Origin: Afipia carboxidovorans OM5
GTDB lineage: Bacteria > Pseudomonadota > Alphaproteobacteria > Rhizobiales > Xanthobacteraceae
Direction of reading: 5' to 3'
NCBI RefSeq assembly: GCF_000218565.1
Contig: NC_015684.1
Span: forward strand, 3,360,001-3,424,000
DNA length: 64,000 bases
Position 1 is the stretch's first letter, and the number at the start of each line of letters is the position of its first letter. Under the pieces are notes generated by a model that saw only the letters and a program-made list of their open reading frames with translations, was not told where the DNA came from and searched no databases. This document shows positions 40,867 through 49,546 of the stretch, in pieces. The position numbers were made by a program, and so were the translations under genes.

Positions 40867-43158
40867 ATGCGACGCGGGTTTTCGACAGATGATCAAAGGG
40901 CTCTTCCGGTCGACATTTATGCTTCGTCCGTAGACGCGCTTTATGCCGACTCCCGCTCGCTTTACGCGGGCACGATCAGCGCCGCGGCCGCCGCGGCCGT
41001 GACCGCATGGAAAGCCGCCCAGTGGCCGTTTCTGGCATGCTCTCTGCTGCTGGCCTTGATCGGCTGGGCGCGGGTGCGGGACATGGCTGCCTATTCGCGC
41101 CAAAAGCCCAGCGCAGACAATTACGTTGAGACCCGCCGCTGGGAGAAGCGCTACATCCTCGGCTCCGGCGCGTTCGTCGCGATTCTCAGTTTCTGGTGCT
41201 TTCTTACCTTCGCGCTGACATCCGACCCAGCGGTCCATCTCATCAGCTTCTCGGTCAGCCTCGCCTATCTCGTGGGCGTGACCGGGCGGAATTTCTCAAG
41301 CGACCAGCTTGTGACCACCCAGACGGTTTGCGCCGGCCTGCCGATGACCGCCGGGCTGATCATTCAGAACGACATCTACTATGCCTTCTTGGCCTCTCTG
41401 CTGATTCCGTTCTTTCTGAGCCTTCGGTTCATCTCGACGCGCCTGCGCAAGACGCTGTTCGACGCCGTCGTCGCCTCGCGCGAGATCCAATTGCTCGCCA
41501 AGCGTTTCGATACGGCGCTGAACAACATGCCCCACGGCCTGTGCATGTTCGATGCAAACCGGCGCCTGCTTGTCACCAATCACCGCTTTATCGAGATGCT
41601 GGGGCTTGGCTCCAACCTCAACGGCAACCTTTGCATCCGCGAGCTGCTGCAACACATCACCGCGTCAAATCAGTTGCGGCATCTCTCGCCGGACGAATTC
41701 GCATCCCAGTTCGAGGAGCGCATTGCCTCCAGGCAGCGGCAAACGCTCGCGCTCGAAGTCGACGCAAACAAGACGTTCGAGCTAACGTTCCAGCCGATGG
41801 AGAATGGCGGCCATGTCGTGCTCTCGGAAGACATCACCGAACGACAGCAGACGGCTGAGAGAATCGAACACCTCGCTCGCTATGATGCACTGACCGGCTT
41901 GCCGAACCGCACCCATCTCGAGGATGAGTTCGAAAGACTCACCGCACAAGGCATGCAGAGTTGCGCCCTGCTTTTCATTGACCTCGACCAATTCAAGAAA
42001 GTGAACGACACGCTTGGTCATCCGGCCGGAGACGCTCTCCTGTGCCAGGTCGCGAACCGTCTGCGTCGCATCCTGAATACGACAGGCATCGTTGCCCGCT
42101 TCGGGGGGGACGAGTTCGTCGTGCTGCTGCCGATTCAGCACAGTAGAGATGAAGCTGCGCAGCTCGCAGGGCACATCATCCGCACCTTGAGTGAGATCTA
42201 TGACGTCAACGGGCACCAGATCATGGTCGGTGCGAGCGTCGGCGTCGGCGTAATGCCCGAAGATGGCAGAACATTCGAGCAGATCCTCAAATGCGCCGAC
42301 ATGGCCATGTACCACGCCAAGGCCGACGGGCGCGGGACATACTCCTTCTTCGAACACACCATGGATGAAAAGGCGCAGACGCGCCGGGCGCTCGAGCTCG
42401 ACATCCGCAACGCGATGACGCGAAACGAGTTCGACATCTATTTCCAGCCGATCATGGACATCAAAACCGGACGGACGGTCACTTGCGAAGCATTGCTGCG
42501 CTGGCCGCACACCGAGCGCGGCATGGTGCCGCCGAACGAATTCGTATCAGTCGTCGAAGAAATGGGACTCATCACCGAGCTCGGCACCTGGGTGCTTCAC
42601 AAGGCTTGCAGTGAATGCACAACGTGGCCGAAGAACATCGGCGTCGCGGTAAATGTCTCGGCCATTCAGTTCCGGCGCAGCAATGTGAGTGAACTCATCG
42701 CCGAGTGCCTCGCGAGTACGGGACTTTCGGCCGATCGCCTCGAGATCGAGATCACCGAGTCGGTGCTTCTGGAAAACACCGCCGAGATTCAGAAGGCGCT
42801 GAACGATATCCGCAAGCAAGGCGTTCGGATTTCACTCGATGATTTCGGAACGGGTTATTCGAGCCTGAGCTATTTGCGGGAATTCCCGCTCAGCAAGATC
42901 AAGATCGACCGCAGCTTCCTTGCCGGAATCGAAAACGATCCCCGCTCAATGAAGCTGCTCTATGGCATCGCGCGCGTCAGTGCGGATCTCGGAATGTCCG
43001 TCGTCGTGGAAGGCGTGGAAACCCATCGGCAGCTCACCCTGCTGTTGCAGGAGCCAAGCATCACGCAGGTCCAGGGTTATCTGTTCTCCGGCGCGATCGG
43101 TGGCGTCGATACGCACAAGCGTCTTAAGGACGAACGCGCGCTCGAGTGCATCGCGTAG
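40867..43158 (+). CDS. Membrane GGDEF-EAL protein with PAS-like domain
   Basis: A 763-residue c-di-GMP enzyme. Four to six membrane helices occupy about residues 35-200. A PAS-like sensor follows (210-325: RFDTALNNMPHGLCMFDANRRLLVTN). The diguanylate cyclase motif ARFGGDEFVVLLP is intact (GGDEF 413-417), but the inhibitory I-site RxxD is absent (NTTG there). The EAL domain is complete (CEALLRW 540-546, EITES, DDFGTGYSSLSYL, KIDRSF, EGVE), so it can probably cleave c-di-GMP. The membrane part resembles MASE-type sensors but I cannot name it. It diverges from the FeeM-like gene across 260 bases, of which about 200 show only the palindrome and a weak inverted repeat (40797-40825). Confidence 0.92.
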   Translation: MRRGFSTDDQRALPVDIYASSVDALYADSRSLYAGTISAAAAAAVTAWKAAQWPFLACSLLLALIGWARVRDMAAYSRQKPSADNYVETRRWEKRYILGSGAFVAILSFWCFLTFALTSDPAVHLISFSVSLAYLVGVTGRNFSSDQLVTTQTVCAGLPMTAGLIIQNDIYYAFLASLLIPFFLSLRFISTRLRKTLFDAVVASREIQLLAKRFDTALNNMPHGLCMFDANRRLLVTNHRFIEMLGLGSNLNGNLCIRELLQHITASNQLRHLSPDEFASQFEERIASRQRQTLALEVDANKTFELTFQPMENGGHVVLSEDITERQQTAERIEHLARYDALTGLPNRTHLEDEFERLTAQGMQSCALLFIDLDQFKKVNDTLGHPAGDALLCQVANRLRRILNTTGIVARFGGDEFVVLLPIQHSRDEAAQLAGHIIRTLSEIYDVNGHQIMVGASVGVGVMPEDGRTFEQILKCADMAMYHAKADGRGTYSFFEHTMDEKAQTRRALELDIRNAMTRNEFDIYFQPIMDIKTGRTVTCEALLRWPHTERGMVPPNEFVSVVEEMGLITELGTWVLHKACSECTTWPKNIGVAVNVSAIQFRRSNVSELIAECLASTGLSADRLEIEITESVLLENTAEIQKALNDIRKQGVRISLDDFGTGYSSLSYLREFPLSKIKIDRSFLAGIENDPRSMKLLYGIARVSADLGMSVVVEGVETHRQLTLLLQEPSITQVQGYLFSGAIGGVDTHKRLKDERALECIA

Positions 43159-43291
43159 CCGACGCTTTACGGAGCAACTCCTGCCTTCGGCAACCGACCG
43201 CTGACTTGCATCAGCCCGCCAACGATCGCCGGACGCCATAAGTGTCTGATTTTGTGAATATGCTCAGTGCATCAAGCGCTTAACGAAGCAA

Positions 43292-43367
43292 TGGTGCCCA
43301 GGGGCGGGATCGAACCACCGACACTGCGATTTTCAGTCGCATGCTCTACCAACTGAGCTACCTGGGC
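43292..43367 (-). tRNA. tRNA-Phe (anticodon GAA)
   Basis: 76 bases with encoded CCA. The acceptor stem GCCCAGG pairs with CCTGGGC, the D-arm contains AGCTCAGTTGGTAGAGC, the anticodon loop CTGAAAA gives GAA, and the T-arm reads GGTTCGATCC. It is the last member of the maf-yacG group on this strand, a conserved place for this tRNA in alphaproteobacteria. Confidence 0.97.
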
Positions 43368-43494
43368 ATTGCTCCCGCAACTTTTCGGAGGGGAGCGGGC
43401 GGTTTATAGGCAGGCGCGCGCGTCCTGTCCAGCCGCGACGGGCGCTTTTCCGCTTTGCGCCCTGCCCGTCCCGGCTGGCGATAGCAAAGCCGAA

Positions 43495-43689
43495 TCAAGA
43501 GGATCGCGAGGCGCCCGGCGGGGGCGTCGGCTCCTCGTCATCGTCAGTTTCCATGTCGCGCGCCGGAATCGCATAGGCGCCGGAAAGCCAACGGTTGAGG
43601 TCGACATCGCGGCAGCGCTCGGAACAGAACGGTCGCGACGCGTGGGTCGCGGGCTTGCCGCAAATCGGACAAGGCTTCTGGCGTGTCAT
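43495..43689 (-). CDS. yacG: DNA gyrase inhibitor YacG
   Basis: A 64-residue zinc protein. It opens MTRQKPCPICGKPA, followed by RPFCSERCRDVDLNRWLSGAYAIPA: a CxxC...CxxxC zinc site and the RWLSGAYAIP signature of YacG, which binds GyrB and blocks gyrase in Escherichia coli. The C-terminus is acidic and Pro-rich. It follows maf by 21 bases. Confidence 0.95.
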   Translation of the reverse strand: MTRQKPCPICGKPATHASRPFCSERCRDVDLNRWLSGAYAIPARDMETDDDEEPTPPPGASRSS

Positions 43690-43710
43690 CGTCGGCTCAC
43701 GCTGTTCGTT

Positions 43711-44334
43711 TCAGGTCGCGTTGACCCAGCCCGCACGCACCGGAAAGCCTTCGCCTTCCAGCAGCGCCATCGATTCATATAAAGGCAGCCCGACGACGCC
43801 GGTATAGGAACCGACCATTTTCACCACAAACGCGCCCGCGATGCCCTGCACGGCATAGCCGCCCGCCTTGTCGCGCCATTCGCCTGAATCGATGTAGCTC
43901 TCGATATCGGCAGCGGAGAGGCGCTTGAAGCGCACCCGCGTTTCGACGAGACGCTGGCGGAACGATTCCTTCGGCGTGACAAGGCAGATCGAGGTGTAGA
44001 CGCGATGGTTGCGTCCGGAGAGCAACCGCAGGCACTGCACGGCCTCATCCACCAGTTCGGCCTTCGGCAGAATGCGGCGGCCGACCGCGACCACGGTATC
44101 GGCGGCGAGGATGTAGGCGCCGCGCAGATCGTCATCGAGCTGCACCGATTTCAGCGCCGCGTCCGCCTTGGCGCGCGCAAGACGCGTTGCGCATACCCGC
44201 GGCAGCTCACCCCGCTTCGGCGTTTCGTCGACATCGGCAGGCCGCAGCGCATCGGGCTCGATGCCCGCCTGGTTCAGCAGGCTGAGCCGGCGCGGCGAGC
44301 CGGACGCAAGTACGAATTTGGGACGGCCAAGCAT
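43711..44334 (-). CDS. maf: Maf-like nucleotide pyrophosphatase
   Basis: A 207-residue protein from the ATG at 44334. FVLASGSPRRLSLLNQAGI is the Maf signature (residues 6-24), DVDETPKR the following loop, ILAADTVVAVGRRILPK contains the catalytic Asp, and RLLSGRNHRVYTSICLV and GGYAVQGIAGAFV are further family blocks. Maf proteins hydrolyse non-canonical or ordinary nucleoside triphosphates and affect septation. The gene lies between the phosphatase gene (97-base gap) and yacG. In many alphaproteobacteria infA occupies that gap; here it does not. Confidence 0.93.
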   Translation of the reverse strand: MLGRPKFVLASGSPRRLSLLNQAGIEPDALRPADVDETPKRGELPRVCATRLARAKADAALKSVQLDDDLRGAYILAADTVVAVGRRILPKAELVDEAVQCLRLLSGRNHRVYTSICLVTPKESFRQRLVETRVRFKRLSAADIESYIDSGEWRDKAGGYAVQGIAGAFVVKMVGSYTGVVGLPLYESMALLEGEGFPVRAGWVNAT

Positions 44335-44385
44335 GGGAGACGATCTGATCGGGGATGAGGTGCGGCGGAAACTAACGGAACAGCC

Positions 44386-44431
44386 TTCCCCGGACAACCG
44401 GGGAAACCGGCGGGAACGACGCTTTGTCGTT
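44386..44431 (-). terminator. Tandem hairpins after the phosphatase gene, no T-run
   Basis: TTCCCCGG-ACAA-CCGGGGAA (44386-44405) and AACGAC-GCTTT-GTCGTT (44415-44431) are perfect small stems just after the stop of the low-molecular-weight phosphatase-like gene. Neither is followed by T on the minus strand, so termination is uncertain; they may protect an mRNA end. Confidence 0.35.
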
Positions 44432-44898
44432 CAGGCATTCGGGGCCGGCGAGGAGCCGAACCGCGCGCGAATCCGGCGCGCAAGCTCGTCACGGGTCGCA
44501 CGATAGGCATCGAGCTGCAGTTCGCGCCGCCCCTCGGTGCCGACCGGATCCTGCGTCGGCCAGTACTCGACATCGGTCGCAAGCGTCGCGGTCATCTCCA
44601 GCGCACGGTGATGTGCCTCCGGTGCAAGCGTGATGATGAGATCGAAATTGAAGCCTTCCCAATCCTCGAGCTCGTCCACCATCCACGGCCGGTGTTTTGA
44701 GATATCGAGACCGACCTCCTCCATCACCGCCACCGCGAAGGGATTGGACTCCCCCGGCCGTACGCCCGCGGATTGCACATAAAGTCCGCGCGGCGCCATC
44801 TGCCGCAACAGCGCCGCCGCCATCGGCGAGCGCACACTGTTCTGTCCGCACATGAACAGAACCGCCTGCGGCGCGCGCGGGCGTCGCACCTCGTTCAT
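44431..44898 (-). CDS. Low-molecular-weight phosphatase / arsenate reductase-like protein
   Basis: A 155-residue protein of the low-molecular-weight tyrosine phosphatase fold. The P-loop is MCGQNSVRS (Cys17, Arg23), and the general acid is Asp117 in WPTQDPVG. The family includes ArsC-type arsenate reductases; the Gly-Gln-Asn-Ser-Val loop is more like that subfamily, but no ars genes are near. A chromosomal housekeeping role is suggested by its conserved place after hisD and the UPF0262 gene. Its start is about 77 bases after the latter's stop. Confidence 0.87.
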   Translation of the reverse strand: MNEVRRPRAPQAVLFMCGQNSVRSPMAAALLRQMAPRGLYVQSAGVRPGESNPFAVAVMEEVGLDISKHRPWMVDELEDWEGFNFDLIITLAPEAHHRALEMTATLATDVEYWPTQDPVGTEGRRELQLDAYRATRDELARRIRARFGSSPAPNA

Positions 44899-44975
44899 GC
44901 GGGACCCGTCGGGCGCGCCGCCCAGTGATCACGCCGAGGTTGGCAACGCCGGGGTTCATGGGTGCCGGCCATGCC

Positions 44976-45473
44976 TCAGCCCTTCCAGTGCAGCACACAC
45001 AGCAGAGTGAACAGGCGACGCGAGGTCTCGAAGTCCATGTCCACCTTGCCGCGCAGCCGTTCCTTCAACGTCTGCGAGCCTTCATTATGCACGCCGCGGC
45101 GCCCCATATCGATCGCCTCGATCTTGTCGGGTGTCGCGGTCCGAATCGCCTGATGATAGCTGTCGCAGATCATGAAGTAGTCCTTCACGATGCGGCGAAA
45201 TGGCGTCAGCGAAATCAGGTGGACGATGACCGGCGTGCCGTCTTCCCTGCGGATGTCGAACATCAGCCGGTTCCCGGTGATGCCGAGACGCAGCGTGAAC
45301 GGTCCCTTCGGCGAGCCGAGCGGCGCGAAGAAATTCTGCTCGATCAGATCATAGATCGCGATTGCGCGCTCGTGTTCGATGTCCGGGCCCGAACGTCCGA
45401 TCGACTCCTCGTCGAGCGTCACCGCGACGATGCAGCTCTCCGGATCATGATCGGGTTCGCCGTCATCACTCAT
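44976..45473 (-). CDS. UPF0262 family protein
   Basis: A 165-residue protein from the ATG at 45473. IVAVTLDEESIGRSGPDIEHERAIAIYDLIEQNFFAP is the family's opening, and FDIRREDGTPVIVHLISLTPFRRIVKDYFMICDSYHQAIRTATPDKIEAIDMGRRGVHNEGSQTLKERL its core. Function is unknown; the family is restricted to alphaproteobacteria as far as I know. The ATG overlaps the hisD stop by four bases, so translation is coupled. Confidence 0.93.
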   Translation of the reverse strand: MSDDGEPDHDPESCIVAVTLDEESIGRSGPDIEHERAIAIYDLIEQNFFAPLGSPKGPFTLRLGITGNRLMFDIRREDGTPVIVHLISLTPFRRIVKDYFMICDSYHQAIRTATPDKIEAIDMGRRGVHNEGSQTLKERLRGKVDMDFETSRRLFTLLCVLHWKG

Positions 45474-46765
45474 GGCAGATTCAGCCGCACACCAACGGAA
45501 CGCGCATGCGCATCGAGGCCCTCGGCGGTGCCGAGCGTCATCGCGGCGGGGCCGAGCGCGCGCAACTGCTCCGCACCGCATTTGAGGATCGACGTGCGCT
45601 TCATGAAATCGAGCACGTTGAGGCCGGAAGAAAACCGCGCCGAGCGCGCCGTCGGCAGCACATGGTTGGAGCCGCCGACGTAATCGCCGATCGCCTCCGG
45701 CGTGTACGCGCCGATGAAGATCGCACCGGCATTGCGCACGCGCGCGGCGAGCGCTTCCGCATCTGCCGTCATGATCTCGAGATGCTCGGCGGCAATCGCA
45801 TCGGCAAGCGGCAGCGCTGCTTCCATCGATTTCACCACGATGATCGCGCCGAAATCATTCCACGACGGGCGAGCAATGGCTGCACGCGGCAGCGTCGCAA
45901 GCTGCGCCTCGACGGCACGCTCGACATGGCCGGCGAGTTCTTCATCATCAGTGAGCAGGATCGACTGCGCGTTGACGTCATGCTCAGCCTGCGCCAGCAG
46001 GTCGGCCGCGATCCAGTCGGGATTGGCGGTGTGGTCCGCCATCACCAGCACTTCGGAGGGACCCGCGATCATGTCGATGCCGACCTTGCCGAAAACGATG
46101 CGCTTGGCGGCGGCGACATAGGCGTTGCCGGGACCGACGATCTTCGCCACCGGTTTGATCGTCGCCGTACCATAGGCGAGCGCCGCCACGGCCTGCGCAC
46201 CGCCGACACGATAGACTTCGGTGATGCCGGCGAGCGAGGCCGCCGCCAGCACCAGCGGGTTGAGCTTGCCGTCCGGCGCGGGCACCACCATCACGATGCG
46301 CGAGACGCCTGCGACCTTGGCGGGGACGGCGTTCATCAGCACCGACGACGGATAGGCCGCGGTGCCGCCGGGGACATAAAGCCCGACCGCCTCGACCGCG
46401 CTCCAGCGCCAGCCGAGTTCGACGCCGAGCGGATCGGTGAAGCGTTCATCCTTCGGCAGCTGGCGGCGGTGATAGACCTCGATCCGGTCGCGCGCGAGCT
46501 TGAGTGCGTCTACGGTTTTCGGATCGCAGGCTGCCGTCGCCGCGGCGATGTCATCGGCGCTCACCCGCAGCGTCTCGGGTTTCAGCGACAAGCGGTCGAA
46601 TTTCGCGGTGGCCTCGATCAGCGCCGCGTCGCCGCGCGCGGCCACATCCTCGACAATTGCACGGGCGGCCATGTCAATATCGCGCGCAACCTCGCGCTTC
46701 ATCGACAGGAAGGCGGCAAAACGCGCGGTGAAATCGGGACTACGGTCGTCAAGGCGGATCGGCAT
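45470..46765 (-). CDS. hisD: Histidinol dehydrogenase
   Basis: A 431-residue zinc enzyme that oxidises L-histidinol to histidine in two NAD-dependent steps. VGLYVPGGTAAYPSSVLMNAVPAKVAGV, KIVGPGNAYVAAAKR, DMIAGPSEVLVMAD and AEHDVNAQSILLTDD are its signature blocks; the last carries the zinc-binding Gln/His pair region. GSNHVLPTARSARFSSGLNVLDFMKR near the end is also conserved. Normal length. It stands between the DUF2948 gene and UPF0262, apart from other his genes. Confidence 0.97.
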   Translation of the reverse strand: MPIRLDDRSPDFTARFAAFLSMKREVARDIDMAARAIVEDVAARGDAALIEATAKFDRLSLKPETLRVSADDIAAATAACDPKTVDALKLARDRIEVYHRRQLPKDERFTDPLGVELGWRWSAVEAVGLYVPGGTAAYPSSVLMNAVPAKVAGVSRIVMVVPAPDGKLNPLVLAAASLAGITEVYRVGGAQAVAALAYGTATIKPVAKIVGPGNAYVAAAKRIVFGKVGIDMIAGPSEVLVMADHTANPDWIAADLLAQAEHDVNAQSILLTDDEELAGHVERAVEAQLATLPRAAIARPSWNDFGAIIVVKSMEAALPLADAIAAEHLEIMTADAEALAARVRNAGAIFIGAYTPEAIGDYVGGSNHVLPTARSARFSSGLNVLDFMKRTSILKCGAEQLRALGPAAMTLGTAEGLDAHARSVGVRLNLP

Positions 46766-46831
46766 GGGCGACTTTCAACAGGTCTTTCCACCTTCAATGG
46801 CGCTCCCGCGCCGCGCCGTCAACAACCCCAG

Positions 46832-46866
46832 GTCAAGTGGCACGTCAGGTGGCGGGTCAGGCCGGC
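46832..46866. repeat. Three-copy 11-12 base direct repeat (GTCA-GTGGC type)
   Basis: GTCAAGTGGC, GTCAGGTGGC and GTCAGGCCGGC follow each other at 11-12 base spacing in the 91-base gap between DUF2948 and hisD. The last copy runs into the DUF2948 stop region. Purpose unknown. Confidence 0.4.
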
Positions 46867-47318
46867 CCCCGCGCGCTCCCCTGCCCGCCCGGCTCCTGCA
46901 GGATGGCCTCCAGCGTCTCCTCGCCAATGTCGGCCAGTTCGCATTCGATGCACTCGACATCGAGGCGCAGTGCCGCGCCGTCCGCAAACATCAGCACCAC
47001 GCTGCCGCCCGGCGCGCGGCCGGGATGGAATTCGAGGCCGAACAATTCGAGCTCCATGTTGCGGTCGGCCAGGTCGATCCCCCGCGCCTTGCAGGCCAGC
47101 ACGCGGTCAAACCGCAGCGCTGTAACGAAGCGGCGTTCCGACAGTTTTCCGGAGCATACCGCCTGATCCCAGTCGAGCCGCTTCATGCCGACCACGAGGC
47201 GCTTCTCGCTCTGCCGCCACAGGATGTCGGCGACATGCACCGAGGCGTCCTGCACATGGGCGGAGATCACCGCGAGGTCATCTTCATCGAGCGCAATCAA
47301 TTTTCGCAGGGAGGCCAT
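46857..47318 (-). CDS. DUF2948 family protein
   Basis: A 153-residue protein from the ATG at 47318 (GGAGAG upstream). LRKLIALDEDDLAVISAHVQDASVHVADILW is the N-terminal family signature; LDWDQAVCSGKLSERRFVTALRFDRVLACKARGID and LELFGLEFHPGRAPGGSVVLMFADGAALRLDVECIECELADIGE follow. No known function. It stands between murA and hisD on the same strand, a conserved order in Rhizobiales. Confidence 0.93.
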   Translation of the reverse strand: MASLRKLIALDEDDLAVISAHVQDASVHVADILWRQSEKRLVVGMKRLDWDQAVCSGKLSERRFVTALRFDRVLACKARGIDLADRNMELELFGLEFHPGRAPGGSVVLMFADGAALRLDVECIECELADIGEETLEAILQEPGGQGSARGPA

Positions 47319-47435
47319 GACACTCTCCAAACAATGACACTCTATGAGAGCCCAAACTCAGAGAACGCGTCTCACTTATAACCGACGTCTTACGAAACCG
47401 CGGCTCGCAGCGATCCGAGCCGCTTTCCTCTTTGA

Positions 47436-47482
47436 GGCGTTTTCTTCACGCGAACCGGTTCCCACTTCGCTTGAAAACGCTT
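47436..47482. repeat. Palindromic repeat, copy 2
   Basis: GCGTTTTC (47438-47445) and GAAAACGC (47473-47480) enclose CGCGAACCGG and CACTTCGC as in the copy at 13261-13322, but the outer CTAGAGC arms are missing. It lies directly after the murA stop on the minus strand, where it could end transcription. Confidence 0.7.
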
Positions 47483-47483
47483 C

Positions 47484-48773
47484 TTAACCGCTGATCCGCT
47501 CGATGGTCGCGCCACAGGCGGAGAGCTTGTCCTCCAGCCGCTCGAAGCCGCGATCGAGATGATAGATGCGGTTGACCATGGTTTCGCCCTCGGCCGCGAG
47601 TGCCGCGATCACCAACGACACCGAGGCCCGCAGATCGGTCGCCATCACCGGCGCGCCGCGCAGCTTCGGCCGGCCCTCGATAGTGGCGGTCTCGCCGTCG
47701 AGCGCGATGCGGGCACCGAAGCGTGCGAGTTCCTGCACATGCATGAAGCGGTTTTCGAAGATCGTCTCGGTGATGCGCGAGGAGCCTTCCGCGCGCGTCA
47801 TCAGCGCCATCAACTGCGCCTGCAGATCAGTCGGGAAACCCGGGAACGGCGAGGTCGAAACATCGACGGGGCGGATGCCGCTGCCGTTTCGCTGCACGCG
47901 AATGCCTTCATTGGTCTGCGTGATGGTGGCGCCCGCCTCAATCAGCACATCGAGCGCCGCCTGCATCAATTCCGGCCGTGCGCCCTGCAACTGCACGTCG
48001 CCACCAGTCATTGCCACCGCCATCGCGTAGGTGCCGGCCTCGATACGGTCCGGCAGCACGGCATGGCGCGCGCCGTGCAATTTTTCGACGCCCTCGATCA
48101 CGATGCGCGAGGTGCCCGCCCCCGTGATCTTCGCGCCCATCTTGTTCAGGCAGTCGGCAACATCCGCAATCTCCGGCTCACAGGCGGCATTGGTGATGAC
48201 GGTGGTGCCCTTGGCAAGCGTCGCCGCCATCAGCGCGACATGAGTGCCGCTCACCGTGACTTTGGGAAACTCGATCTCGGCGCCGTGCAGGCCCTGCGGG
48301 GCGCGCGCCACCGCATAGCCGCCGTCGATCACAATCTCCGCACCCAGTTTCTCGAGCGCCATGATGAGCAGATCGACCGGCCGCGTGCCGATGGCGCAGC
48401 CGCCCGGCAGCGAGACGTTCGCTTCTTTCATCCGCGCGAGCAGCGGGCCGATCACCCAGAAGCTCGCCCGCATCTTGGAGACGAGGTCATAGGGCGCAGT
48501 GGTGTCGATGATGTTGGCCGCCGAGATATGCAGGGTTTGGCCCTGATGCTCACGGTCGCCCGGCCGCTTGCCGGCGGACATGATGTCGACGCCGTGGTTG
48601 CCGAGAATCCGCTGCAGCAACGCGACATCGGCGAGCCGCGGCACGTTCTCCAGAATGAGCGTCTCGTCCGTGAGAAGCGCCGCGATCATCAGCGGCAAGG
48701 CCGCATTCTTCGCCCCGGAAATCGGAATGGTGCCGTTGAGCTTGTTGCCGCCAACGATGCGAATGCGATCCAT
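47484..48773 (-). CDS. murA: UDP-N-acetylglucosamine 1-carboxyvinyltransferase
   Basis: A 429-residue enzyme from the ATG at 48773. It opens MDRIRIVGGNKLNGTIPISGAKNAALP, which holds the Lys of the active site, and continues with PVDLLIMALEKLGAEI, TVSGTHVALMAATLAKGTTVITNAACEPEI and GSGIRPVDVSTSPFPGFPTDLQAQLMALMT. It adds enolpyruvate to UDP-GlcNAc, the first step of peptidoglycan precursor synthesis. The loop after PGGCAIGTRPVDLL has the Cys that fosfomycin attacks. Long upstream extension of the frame has no family match. A palindromic repeat follows the stop. Confidence 0.97.
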   Translation of the reverse strand: MDRIRIVGGNKLNGTIPISGAKNAALPLMIAALLTDETLILENVPRLADVALLQRILGNHGVDIMSAGKRPGDREHQGQTLHISAANIIDTTAPYDLVSKMRASFWVIGPLLARMKEANVSLPGGCAIGTRPVDLLIMALEKLGAEIVIDGGYAVARAPQGLHGAEIEFPKVTVSGTHVALMAATLAKGTTVITNAACEPEIADVADCLNKMGAKITGAGTSRIVIEGVEKLHGARHAVLPDRIEAGTYAMAVAMTGGDVQLQGARPELMQAALDVLIEAGATITQTNEGIRVQRNGSGIRPVDVSTSPFPGFPTDLQAQLMALMTRAEGSSRITETIFENRFMHVQELARFGARIALDGETATIEGRPKLRGAPVMATDLRASVSLVIAALAAEGETMVNRIYHLDRGFERLEDKLSACGATIERISG

Positions 48774-48915
48774 GCTGACCCCGTTTGTGAGAGGGGCAGT
48801 CTTAGCGCGTTTTCGCATTCCAGCAAACCGCAGGCTCCACCCGCCCCGCCGGAAATAATCAATATATTTCAAATAGATCGCAAATACCGTCAGGCGCCGC
48901 GACGAAGGTCGGCGG

Positions 48916-49404
48916 TCAGGCGAGATGGATCGGGCTCGGCCGGAAGCGCGCCACGCCGAGCAGGGTCGCCGCCCCGAACGCACCAAGCGCCACAGCCTCG
49001 GCCGCAATGAGCGGCCAGATGCCCTGCGTCGGCTCGAGTTCCGCAAGCGGCGCGACCTTCTTGAAGATCTGCGCGATCAGCACGCCGACCTGGAGATAAA
49101 GCGTCAGCATTGCCGTGACGACATAGAGCGTGCGCCAGCGGCCTTCCAGACGCTTCACGACCAGCGCGACCACGGCAAGCGCCACCAGCACGAGTGTTGC
49201 GAGACCGAGAAGATGCGAGAGCCGAAACGGCGGCGCGGGAAACAGCAAGCCGGTCACCGTCGTCGTCAACGCCATCGCGAGAAACAGGAGCGTCCAGCCG
49301 CGCAGCAGGCTCGCGCGCAACAGCCCGGCCATCGCGATCGTGCCGGCGACGATGCCAACCAGCCCCAGCAGCACATGCACGGCGGTGAACACCGGCAGGC
49401 TCAT
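48916..49404 (-). CDS. Five-helix membrane protein of unknown function
   Basis: A 162-residue protein from the ATG at 49404 (GGAGCG seven bases upstream). Five hydrophobic helices cover nearly the whole length (about residues 5-25, 33-53, 62-80, 90-112 and 130-152). The short loop ending FRLSHLLGLATLV and the segment LYLQVGVLIAQIFKKV are recognisable from hypothetical proteins of this group, but I cannot name the family. Polar residues inside the helices are few. It is transcribed alone between murA and the small 65-residue gene. Confidence 0.75.
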   Translation of the reverse strand: MSLPVFTAVHVLLGLVGIVAGTIAMAGLLRASLLRGWTLLFLAMALTTTVTGLLFPAPPFRLSHLLGLATLVLVALAVVALVVKRLEGRWRTLYVVTAMLTLYLQVGVLIAQIFKKVAPLAELEPTQGIWPLIAAEAVALGAFGAATLLGVARFRPSPIHLA

Positions 49405-49546
49405 GCCCGGACGCTCCTTCCAAGACTCATCGCGACTCCCCGCTGTGAGGCGATGATACGGCGGCGATGCGCGAATGCCAGCCACACCGCTTTGCGGCTC
49501 CCGATCGGATCACTGCCCGCGTGGGGGTAAATTCAGTCCTTGAGGA

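Noticed and set aside
45362..47125. A 587-codon frame opposite hisD and DUF2948
   Set aside because: Crosses two real genes and the gap between them; composition typical of an antisense shadow.
47559..49010. A 483-codon frame opposite murA
   Set aside because: murA motifs fix the true strand.
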